A stretch of DNA of 29,634 bases. Source: RGIG5612 sp045604025. Its GTDB lineage: Bacteria; Bacillota; Clostridia; Lachnospirales; Lachnospiraceae. Numbering within the stretch: the stretch's first letter is position 1; each line of letters opens with the position of its first letter. The notes under the pieces were generated by a model. It saw only the letters and a list, made by a program, of their open reading frames with translations. It had not been told where the DNA came from and did not search any database. A program made the position numbers and the translations under genes. The DNA lies in assembly GCA_045604025.1 (NCBI GenBank), contig JAZUNG010000117.1, forward strand, positions 1-29,634, read 5' to 3'. Positions 6,028 to 12,243 of the stretch are shown here, piece after piece.

Positions 6028-7014
6028 TCAGGCCAGGTGCGCTTCCATCTGGCGGATGGTATCCAGGAACTTCTGATTTACCGGCACCGAGATGCCATGG
6101 CGGGCGGCCAGGCGCACCACCGTGCCTGCGAATAGGTCCACCTCCGAGCGCCTTCCCGCGATCGCGTCCTGACGCATGGACGGGTAGCCGTCCGGGTTCA
6201 GGCTGTGCAGTATCGCCAAGTCTCCTGCCAGGTCATCCTCGGTCAGAGATATTCCTTCAGCCTCGGCCACTGCTATCACCTCGTGCATGGCAGCCAGCAT
6301 ATCATCGCGCGCCGGTCCCGGATCAACCGCTCCCTTATATGTAGTCTCGTAAACCATGCAGGTCTGGTTGATGCCGACGTTGATCATGAATTTGTTCCAC
6401 ATGGCGCGCTTGATGTCCGCGCGCGGCTCATGTGGCATGTGCGCAGCCTCGAAAAATGCGATCAGCTCTGCCAGGCGCCCTTCCTGCTCCGGTGAGCGCG
6501 CTCCGACCTGAAGTCTGCCGGCATTCTGGAACGTCATTTCGGAGCCCTCGCGCATCGCGTCCATACCGATCGCGACGCAGTCAATGATCTGGCCGTAGTC
6601 GAAATACTCTCCCAGGATTTCCTCACTGCTGATACCGTTCAGCACGGAGATAATAGTTGTGTGCGCATCGATCAGCGGACGGGCCAGCAGTGCGGCGTCC
6701 CGCAGGCCATGATATTTGGTCGCAAATATCACGAGGTCGGCAGTGCCTTCGTATTCGGTCGGAGTCATCACGCGGAAATCGTATCTGCTGCCATTGATCA
6801 TGACCACGTCGCCTGCGTGGCGCTCACGCCTGCCTTCATCCATCAGGAAGCAGAGCTCGCAGCCTGCTTTCGCCGAATCGTCATCGGACAGCTGGGCCGC
6901 GGAATGGTTCTCAGAGCGCAGCTCGCAGCCCTCCCCCATCTGGAATCCGTCGTAAATCTGCGTTCCATACAGGAGGCCGAGTGCCCCCATACCAACTATT
7001 ATCACTTTATTCAT
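6028..7014 (-). CDS. Ketopantoate reductase family protein (PanE/ApbA-like)
   Basis: The 328-residue NADPH-dependent 2-hydroxyacid dehydrogenase-like protein has a Rossmann glycine motif GMGALG at 8-13 and the catalytic set of ketopantoate reductases: K208 in WNKF, N212, N216, and E291 in RRSEVDLFAG, preceded by PSMRQD. Ketopantoate-to-pantoate reduction (coenzyme A pathway) is the reference reaction, but Clostridia carry several paralogues with unknown substrates, and no other pan gene is near. An unusual 22-residue segment lies between residues 29 and 51 where the family normally passes directly to the second Rossmann strand. It is bounded by GCEL duplications (29-32 and 51-54), corresponding to an 11-bp direct repeat in the DNA. 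CGGAGG precedes the ATG. The gene is followed by a stem-loop at 5987-6014. Confidence 0.85.
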   Translation of the reverse strand: MNKVIIVGMGALGLLYGTQIYDGFQMGEGCELRSENHSAAQLSDDDSAKAGCELCFLMDEGRRERHAGDVVMINGSRYDFRVMTPTEYEGTADLVIFATKYHGLRDAALLARPLIDAHTTIISVLNGISSEEILGEYFDYGQIIDCVAIGMDAMREGSEMTFQNAGRLQVGARSPEQEGRLAELIAFFEAAHMPHEPRADIKRAMWNKFMINVGINQTCMVYETTYKGAVDPGPARDDMLAAMHEVIAVAEAEGISLTEDDLAGDLAILHSLNPDGYPSMRQDAIAGRRSEVDLFAGTVVRLAARHGISVPVNQKFLDTIRQMEAHLA

Positions 7015-7093
7015 ACCTGCTGTTCCTCCGATATTGTAGTTCTGTATTGCATCTTACAAGGTTGCAGGACACCATACGCCTCGCCCCTCTGTT

Positions 7094-7221
7094 GCCACCT
7101 CGCCTGTAGCTGAAAAGGCTGATCTGCCTCATCGCTCATCTGCCGCCTCACCGATATCTCATAAACTGTTAGCTCGCTGCTCTGTACGTCAGCCATCTCA
7201 CCTGTAGCTCGTAAACGGCTG
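7094..7221 (-). repeat. Tandem copies of the 3' end of the ferredoxin gene
   Basis: Three related segments start at 7094, 7142 and 7192, 48-50 bp apart. The one at 7192 contains the gene's own last codons (SYR plus TGA). Aligned on the minus strand, the middle copy reads RYR plus TGA and the outer one SYR with CGA in place of the stop. They fill the gap before the ketopantoate reductase gene. Confidence 0.65.
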
Positions 7222-7419
7222 GCCGGCCTCTTCATAAGTCAGGCCGATCGACCGCGTGTGGCAGTTAATGACGCACTGCCCGCAGATCTGGCACTCCTCG
7301 GGATAAGCGATGATGGATTTTCTGCGCTCGTAGTCCATGCGGAACACATCCATCGGGCAAATGTCGAAGCACCGCCCGCAGCCGGTGCATTTATCCAGAT
7401 CCAGTCTGACCACTGCCAT
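7198..7419 (-). CDS. 2x[4Fe-4S] ferredoxin-type electron transfer subunit
   Basis: The 73-residue protein has two cluster motifs: C11-x2-C14-x2-C17-x3-C21-P and C43-x2-C46-x2-C49-x3-C53, the second followed by H instead of P. It starts on the base following the stop codon of the flavoprotein gene (TAA then ATG), with GGAGGTGG inside that gene as ribosome binding site, so translation is coupled. It should carry electrons to or from the flavoprotein, like the small subunit of AprAB-type pairs, although it lacks the long C-terminal tail of true AprB. Its 3' end is the source of a degenerate tandem repeat downstream. Confidence 0.88.
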   Translation of the reverse strand: MAVVRLDLDKCTGCGRCFDICPMDVFRMDYERRKSIIAYPEECQICGQCVINCHTRSIGLTYEEAGQPFTSYR

Positions 7420-9366
7420 TTATACCACCTCCCCGGGGAATCTTACAATATATCTTTTTTCGTAATCCATGGTGACGTCACCCGCCCACTCGGGTTTCAC
7501 GGGCACTTTCTCGAGCAGCATCTCGCCGCCTTCACCCTTGCGCGCGGTGATGTAGCACAGGAATTCGCTGTCGTTGCGGTTCGGGAAATCGGTCCGGTAA
7601 TGCGTCCCCCTGCTCTCTCTCCGCTCCAGCGCTGTGCGCAGTCTGATCTCCGCGTCGCAGATCTTGTGGACCACTTCGTGGACCAGACGGAGATCATGGG
7701 CGTCTCTGGCGATCAGTATGGGCTGCACCTCGTTTTTCAGCCTAAGGACCGCGGTCAGTGCGGCCTGTAATGACTCCTCGTCCTTGGCCATGGAGATCCA
7801 GTATGGAGCCATGATGGACTGCAGCACGTCTCTGGCCCACCTGGGGTCGAGACCGGTCTCCCTGCGCAGAGGTGCCAGTACTTTCTCGGTCTCCGCAGCG
7901 ATCCGCCCTGCCGGGATCCTCGCCGCTGGCCTCCTGCCAGCCACACGAGCTGCCTGATCCATACCAGCCGATTCTGCAGCCTTCATTACGGAACCGCTCA
8001 CAGCTGCCTCCCTCTCATCAGAGACATTTCCGTCTGCCACGCGATCCGTCTGCCCGACACCGCTGCCCGCCAGATCTGCCATCTTTTCATCGCCGCCCGC
8101 TGCCCCCAACACATATCCGGCTGCCGCGCGGCCGGAGTGTTTCCCCTGGATGTGCGACACAGGAAGCGAACCCCCCTGTCCGGGCGTATACACGGCTCCG
8201 AACATCATACAGCCATAGGCATCCCCTGCCACATACAGACCGGGGATACCGGTGTACCCTTCGAAATCATCCAGCCCACAGAACACGCCCGAATCTTTCC
8301 AGTTGCCCTGGCCCACGGAGGCTCCGAGGACATCTCTTTTTGGCATCCTGTCCACATTATTGCCGGTCACACGCTCATCGCGCTCCGGAGCCGTGGACCT
8401 GGCTGCATTTCCCAGCGGGACGAATCCCACCTCGTCCGGTCCTAGCGGCTTTATCCCATCCTTCAGGTGCGGAAGCTTTCCCAGCAGGCCTATATCGCGC
8501 AGGCTCTTCATCGCCTGCTTGTCAATACTCTCCGCAAACTGGGACATGCCCGCGGTCGCATGGAGATTTTCGAGCCACCCCCAGCTGTACGTATTCCAGC
8601 ACGCGGCCGGATGAATGCTGTTGGTCGCATGCGGCCACTCGAACTCACGCCCCACGATAGGAAGCCCCAGCTCGTAGCATATATATTCTCCGTCAAATGA
8701 ATTTCCCGACAGCGGATACCCGGCAGGCTTGTAGCTGCCGCCGCCTGTGGCCAAGATCACCGCCCCGGCGTGGAACGTGACCACGGCTCCCGACGGAACG
8801 TCCAGCCCCATGGCGCCGCAGACCCTGCCGTCCTCTACGATCACGTTGGTGATCATCGTATGGTTCACGCAGGGGATGCCGTAACGCTCAGTCAGCCGGA
8901 TCCACGCCTGCCTTCTGTCGTGCTCCCGGAACCGCTCATGGTAGCCGAACGAGTCGCCGCTCTCGTAGTAATCCGGCTCGCACTCGGACGCCTTCGGGAA
9001 CGGGTCGTATATCCCCCACTCCTTTATCTCCTGAAACGCGTCATACGACTCCTCCAGGTAGATCCGATACCAGTCCAGATTGGCGATGTACTCGCCCGCC
9101 TTCCGGGTGTATTCGATCTGCATGTCAGCGTCGTCCCCGAAATCTTTATTAAAGAACTGGTAGCACTGTGCCCAGGGCGAGCACCCGGAATGAGCGATAT
9201 AGCCCTTGTCGACGAGGAGCGCTCTCGCTCCGTTCTTCACCGCCTCGACGGCTGCCGGTATCCCGGCAAATCCGGTCCCGACCACCAGCACGTCTGTTTC
9301 ATACTCAAGCTTCTGTGGCGGCGTCATCTCTACCACCGGCAATTCTTCTTTAAACAGTCTGCCCAT
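7420..9366 (-). CDS. FAD-dependent oxidoreductase of the fumarate reductase / AprA family
   Basis: The 648-residue flavoprotein has a dinucleotide-binding GTGFAG at 30-35, ending in LLVDKG, a second FAD contact GAVILATGGGSYK, a C-terminal FAD segment GLYVAGDAYG, and ESRGTHYRTDFP near 585-596, as in SdhA/FrdA/AprA-type subunits. Paired with a dedicated ferredoxin subunit, it resembles the AprA-like flavoproteins of fermentative Clostridia more than classical FrdA. The substrate is unknown, and no sulfate-activation gene is near. Residues roughly 419-487 form a low-complexity Ala/Gly/Asp-rich segment that is not expected in the helical domain and may be an insertion. The start at 9366 is chosen because AAAGGTGG precedes it; the frame is open for 66 more codons, but those cover leader repeats and the promoter. 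Confidence 0.85.
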   Translation of the reverse strand: MGRLFKEELPVVEMTPPQKLEYETDVLVVGTGFAGIPAAVEAVKNGARALLVDKGYIAHSGCSPWAQCYQFFNKDFGDDADMQIEYTRKAGEYIANLDWYRIYLEESYDAFQEIKEWGIYDPFPKASECEPDYYESGDSFGYHERFREHDRRQAWIRLTERYGIPCVNHTMITNVIVEDGRVCGAMGLDVPSGAVVTFHAGAVILATGGGSYKPAGYPLSGNSFDGEYICYELGLPIVGREFEWPHATNSIHPAACWNTYSWGWLENLHATAGMSQFAESIDKQAMKSLRDIGLLGKLPHLKDGIKPLGPDEVGFVPLGNAARSTAPERDERVTGNNVDRMPKRDVLGASVGQGNWKDSGVFCGLDDFEGYTGIPGLYVAGDAYGCMMFGAVYTPGQGGSLPVSHIQGKHSGRAAAGYVLGAAGGDEKMADLAGSGVGQTDRVADGNVSDEREAAVSGSVMKAAESAGMDQAARVAGRRPAARIPAGRIAAETEKVLAPLRRETGLDPRWARDVLQSIMAPYWISMAKDEESLQAALTAVLRLKNEVQPILIARDAHDLRLVHEVVHKICDAEIRLRTALERRESRGTHYRTDFPNRNDSEFLCYITARKGEGGEMLLEKVPVKPEWAGDVTMDYEKRYIVRFPGEVV

Positions 9367-9378
9367 ATTACCACCTTT

Positions 9379-9475
9379 CTGCAAATGAGCGGATCGCTGC
9401 GGCCTGCTGTATCTGACCAGGCACGTCCAACTGCTGCAAATGAGCAGGTCGCCTGTACTCTGTATCTTTATAATA
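9379..9475. repeat. 55-bp degenerate repeat in the flavoprotein leader
   Basis: CTGCAAATGAGC occurs at 9379 and 9434, each followed by a related gg-tcgc and tgtatct segment. One copy abuts the ribosome binding site, and the other lies just downstream of the predicted promoter. Confidence 0.6.
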
Positions 9476-9497
9476 AAGCAATTCCCCCTGATTGCAA
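9470..9497 (-). promoter_or_regulatory. Predicted promoter of the flavoprotein-ferredoxin operon
   Basis: On the minus strand, TTGCAA (9492-9497) and TATTAT (9470-9475) are separated by 16 bp, about 100 bp upstream of the ATG at 9366. Confidence 0.5.
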
Positions 9498-9523
9498 ATA
9501 CAATTAGCTGAACACGCAACCAT

Positions 9524-9562
9524 ATAAAAAGAGACTGCCGCTTGAATCCAGCGGCAGCCTCC
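9524..9562 (-). terminator. Intrinsic terminator of the atoE operon
   Basis: An 8-bp core stem, CTGCCGCT / AGCGGCAG, with a 7-base loop extends outward by GAG/CTC after one mismatch. On the minus strand it is followed by TCTCTTTTTATA. It lies about 90 bp after the small gene ending at 9649. Confidence 0.85.
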
Positions 9563-9648
9563 ATGTGTTAAGCTGTTACCAATTATTCCGATGTGCCTCC
9601 CCGGGTCGCATTTGCCTCACCTGGCAACACGCCCCAGGACATTATTCA

Positions 9649-9861
9649 TTAATAGTTTCTCAGTCCCAGTGAGATGGTCTTCTCATCAACCGGGATCGTA
9701 TCCTCTTCGAAGTTCAGCGAAACGTCGGATTTTCTCTTCATTTCCTTGATGTCGATGATGAGATCGTCAACTTCCTCGTTGAATTTCTCAGGCTCGAGCT
9801 CCTTGAGCTCGGCGAACAGTTCTTTTATCTCTTTCTTGATCTCTTCAGCTGTCTTAGCCAT
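9649..9861 (-). CDS. Small acidic coiled-coil protein downstream of AtoE
   Basis: The 70-residue protein begins MAKTAEEIKKEIKELF and is dominated by Glu/Lys heptad-like helices (KELEPEKFNEEVDDL), with an IPVDEKTISLG segment near the end. No membrane segment or cysteine is present. AAGGAGG stands 9 bases before the ATG; a longer reading frame upstream overlaps the end of the transporter gene and lacks a better site. It starts 19 bases after the AtoE stop and shares its terminator, so the two are almost certainly co-transcribed. A regulatory or accessory role with the transporter is an inference from position only. Confidence 0.78.
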   Translation of the reverse strand: MAKTAEEIKKEIKELFAELKELEPEKFNEEVDDLIIDIKEMKRKSDVSLNFEEDTIPVDEKTISLGLRNY

Positions 9862-9880
9862 AATTCTTAACCTCCTTAAT

Positions 9881-11260
9881 TTAGAAGAACAATCCCCAGG
9901 CAAGGAATCCGAGACATGCCACAACTCCTGTGAAGAGCAAGATGATGACCAGATATCCCATGATGTCTCTTGCTGACAGCTTGGCAACGCCCAGTGCCGG
10001 CAGAGCCCAGAACGGCTGGATCATATTGGTCCACTGATCGCCCCATGCTATAGCCATGGCTGCACGGCCGGGCTCGATGCCCATGGTTGCGGCTGCGGGC
10101 ATGACGATAGGTCCCTGCACTGCCCACTGTCCGCCGCCTGAAGGTACGAAGAAGTTTACGATACCTGCGCTGAGGAATGTCAGGATCGGGAATGTGACCG
10201 GATTGGAGATCCTTACGAAGAAGTTGGAGATGACTACTGCCAGCGAAACTCCTTCTGCATTTGCAACTGTCATCATACCCATGATGCCGGCGTAGAACGG
10301 GAACTGCAGGATGATACCTGATGCACCCTTGACCGCCTCGATGATAGCATCGATGTAGCGGCGCAGGCTGCCGTGGAATGCAATACCCAGGAACAGGAAT
10401 ATGAAGTTTACTGTATTCAGGTTCAGAGCGGATGCAACGCTGACACCCTTCTGTGCCTGTGAAATGAAATAGTAAACGATGTAGACCAGACCGGCAACAA
10501 CAAGGATGATCCAGAGGATCCTGGATGTCTCCATCTTGTCGGCAGGTGTGTTGTTGGAGTGCTCCAGCTCCTCCTCGTCCTTCAGCAGGGCTGGATTGAC
10601 TGTGATAACTTTATCTTTATGCGGATGCATTGCGTACAGAACGAATGGCATGGCGATAAGGATAACTCCGCACATGATGATGTTCATCGGGTGGAAAATG
10701 GTAGCTGATGTAGATGCATTGAATGTCATCTCATTGGGCTGACCTGCGAAGATCGTGTATCCGGAGTTCAGGGCCAGAGGAATGGATCCTGACAGACCTG
10801 CGTGCCAGATAACGAATCCTGAATAAGCTGAAGCGATGAGCAGCGGATAGTCAACGCTGGGTACGCGGCGTGCAACTTCCTTTGCCAGAAGCGCGCCTAC
10901 GATCAGACCAAAGCCCCAGTTCAGCCAGCAGCAAATTGTGGAAACAAATGTTGTAATGAAGATCGCCTGGAAATTGTTGTGAGCTATTCCTGCCAGCCAG
11001 CGCAGCGCAGCCTTGATAGGTCTGGACGATGCCATAGCTGAACCGAAAACAAGTACACAGGCCATCTGCATTGAGAATGCCAGAAGGTTCCAGAAACCGC
11101 TTGTGGAGCCCCATGCATCCAGGATCTTGAGCGGTCCCATGCCTGTAGCGATCATTGCAAAGATATATACAATGATACTCAGGATAACAGCAAAAATAAA
11201 CGGGTCCGGCAGCCAGCGGCTGATGACCCTAACGCATCCGTTGGTTATTTTCTTAAACAT
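9881..11260 (-). CDS. atoE: Short-chain fatty acid transporter, AtoE family
   Basis: The 459-residue integral membrane protein has about ten to twelve hydrophobic segments and the family signature NFFVPSGGGQWAVQGPIV in the C-terminal third, followed by WGDQWTNMIQPFWALP. AtoE-family proteins carry short-chain fatty acids such as acetoacetate or butyrate across the cytoplasmic membrane. A charged loop near residues 225-245 (KDEEELEHSNN) separates the two halves. No acetoacetate-CoA transferase genes (atoDAB) are adjacent, so the substrate is inferred from the family alone. GGGGG precedes the ATG. It has its own promoter at 11343-11370 and forms a two-gene unit with the small acidic protein. Confidence 0.88.
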   Translation of the reverse strand: MFKKITNGCVRVISRWLPDPFIFAVILSIIVYIFAMIATGMGPLKILDAWGSTSGFWNLLAFSMQMACVLVFGSAMASSRPIKAALRWLAGIAHNNFQAIFITTFVSTICCWLNWGFGLIVGALLAKEVARRVPSVDYPLLIASAYSGFVIWHAGLSGSIPLALNSGYTIFAGQPNEMTFNASTSATIFHPMNIIMCGVILIAMPFVLYAMHPHKDKVITVNPALLKDEEELEHSNNTPADKMETSRILWIILVVAGLVYIVYYFISQAQKGVSVASALNLNTVNFIFLFLGIAFHGSLRRYIDAIIEAVKGASGIILQFPFYAGIMGMMTVANAEGVSLAVVISNFFVRISNPVTFPILTFLSAGIVNFFVPSGGGQWAVQGPIVMPAAATMGIEPGRAAMAIAWGDQWTNMIQPFWALPALGVAKLSARDIMGYLVIILLFTGVVACLGFLAWGLFF

Positions 11261-11285
11261 ATTACTTACCCCCGTTTGTAAAGTA

Positions 11286-11307
11286 TGGCCACATTTTCAC
11301 ATGGCCA
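11286..11307. promoter_or_regulatory. TGGCCA repeat pair in the atoE leader
   Basis: Two TGGCCA boxes (each self-complementary) lie at 11286-11291 and 11302-11307, 16 bp centre to centre, between the predicted promoter and the start codon. They could form a hairpin or an operator. Confidence 0.4.
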
Positions 11308-11342
11308 AAATAAGAAAAACAAAAATAACAGCTCACGTCTGC

Positions 11343-11370
11343 AGTATATAACTTTTATACAAAAAGTCAA
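11343..11370 (-). promoter_or_regulatory. Sigma-A-type promoter of atoE
   Basis: On the minus strand, TTGACT (11365-11370) and TATACT (11343-11348) are 16 bp apart, each one base from consensus. The predicted transcript starts about 75 bases before the atoE ATG. Confidence 0.7.
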
Positions 11371-11404
11371 CGGATATAGTGCAATGTATTATTAAAAGTG
11401 CAAT

Positions 11405-11440
11405 ACAAAACGACCGCTGTTGGGGGTCAGCGGTCGTTTC
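11405..11440 (-). terminator. Intrinsic terminator after the two-repeat peptide gene
   Basis: A perfect 12-bp stem, AAACGACCGCTG / CAGCGGTCGTTT, with a loop rich in one base is followed on the minus strand by TTTTGTATT. It separates the SemiSWEET-peptide transcript from the atoE transcript. Confidence 0.85.
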
Positions 11441-11489
11441 AGATATTATCCAGGAGTGTGGTTGGATATGTGTTAAACTCTTATATATT

Positions 11490-11696
11490 TTATACGAACT
11501 GGAGCTGAGGAACCATGGTGCCTCTTCCGGTATGATGGTTGTTCCATGATACCTTGTTCTCTTCTCTTCTGAGACCCATTGAGTAAGCAAAGCTCAGTGC
11601 GCTATCTCTGTCATCATCCATCTCAGGTCTTGCAAGACCCATTCCATATGCGAAATCCAGTGCTGCATCCTTCTCAGTTGCTGTAAAAGTATTCAT
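11490..11696 (-). CDS. 68-aa peptide with two 21-residue internal repeats, unknown function
   Basis: The 68-residue product starts MNTFTATEKD and holds two related blocks: DAALDFAYGMGLARPE at 10-25 and DSALSFAYSMGLRREE at 31-46, exactly 21 residues apart. At DNA level the blocks have diverged more than at protein level, so the duplication seems to be kept by selection on the peptide. The C-terminal 20 residues (from about NKVSWNNHHTGRG) are polar and unlike the repeats. AAGGAGG precedes the ATG. It lies 41 bases after the SemiSWEET-like gene and before a strong terminator, in one transcription unit. I do not recognise the family. A regulator or partner of the neighbouring membrane proteins is possible, and a modified-peptide precursor cannot be excluded, although no maturation enzyme is near. 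Confidence 0.75.
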   Translation of the reverse strand: MNTFTATEKDAALDFAYGMGLARPEMDDDRDSALSFAYSMGLRREENKVSWNNHHTGRGTMVPQLQFV

Positions 11697-11737
11697 GATG
11701 TCCTCCTTAAAGACCTGATTGTTTTTGTTTTTATTTA

Positions 11738-12028
11738 TTATGCGTGGCTTGCTGCCAGCACTACTCTTCTGTCAAGTGATACGTTTCTGATATATACTAC
11801 AAGGTTCAGCAGAACGATCGCCAGATTTACCAGATATACGATGAATACGTAGTTGATGTTTCCGGAAATGACCTTGGCAGCAATGCCTCCGAGATATCCT
11901 GTGATGATCAGAAGCAGGAAGGGAAGACTTGTGCTCTTTGCTGTCCTTGCCTTGTATGCCTTGATCACGTTGATCGGCCATGAAAGTCCGAAGCATACCA
12001 GCATTACTGTCTCAAATATTGAACCCAT
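11738..12028 (-). CDS. SemiSWEET / PQ-loop-like small membrane protein
   Basis: The 96-residue protein has three hydrophobic segments at about 3-21, 34-55 and 60-82, the half-transporter topology of SemiSWEETs. The first segment runs into GLSWPINVIKAYKAR from residue 14, resembling the PQ-loop proline region, followed by TAKSTSLPFLLL. SemiSWEETs work as dimers and move small sugars, but this subgroup has a different motif and its substrate is unknown. GAGAGAGGA precedes the ATG. It is the first gene of the leftward unit and is divergent from the two-component system, which suggests control by that system. Confidence 0.78.
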   Translation of the reverse strand: MGSIFETVMLVCFGLSWPINVIKAYKARTAKSTSLPFLLLIITGYLGGIAAKVISGNINYVFIVYLVNLAIVLLNLVVYIRNVSLDRRVVLAASHA

Positions 12029-12089
12029 TTTTTATTCCTCTCTCTTCGGGAGCTTGTCTTCTTTGCTCTTCATCCTCCCGACAGGCCTT

Positions 12090-12117
12090 ATAATAAACCT
12101 CTGGAAAAATAAATCAA
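12090..12117 (-). promoter_or_regulatory. Predicted promoter of the SemiSWEET-peptide unit
   Basis: On the minus strand, TTGATT (12112-12117) and TATTAT (12090-12095) are separated by 16 bp. The leader of about 60 bases contains a TCGGGAG / CTCCCGA inverted pair. Confidence 0.5.
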
Positions 12118-12165
12118 TTTTATGAAAGAAACAAAAACATTTTTAACTTTTTCCATTTATTTTAC

Positions 12166-12186
12166 TTTCGAAAGGTATTTTCGAAA
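12166..12186. promoter_or_regulatory. Paired TTTCGAAA boxes, candidate response-regulator site
   Basis: Two identical 8-bp palindromes TTTCGAAA lie at 12166-12173 and 12179-12186, 13 bp centre to centre. They are just upstream of a TATATT at 12199-12204 that could be the -10 of the kinase gene, and about 50 bp upstream of the leftward -35. The placement suits a regulator acting on both transcripts. Confidence 0.5.
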
Positions 12187-12243
12187 CCCTTTTTAATGTA
12201 TATTAGTGTCCGAACCATATATATTTAAGGAAGGAGCTGCACA

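Noticed and set aside
9367..9564. 66-residue N-terminal extension of the flavoprotein
   Set aside because: It crosses the predicted promoter, the leader repeat and the preceding terminator; AAAGGTGG before 9366 marks the start.
11490..11696. Firm call of a RiPP precursor for the 68-aa peptide
   Set aside because: No radical SAM, cyclodehydratase, lanthipeptide or protease gene is nearby; the repeats are at the N-terminal side and the core is undefined.
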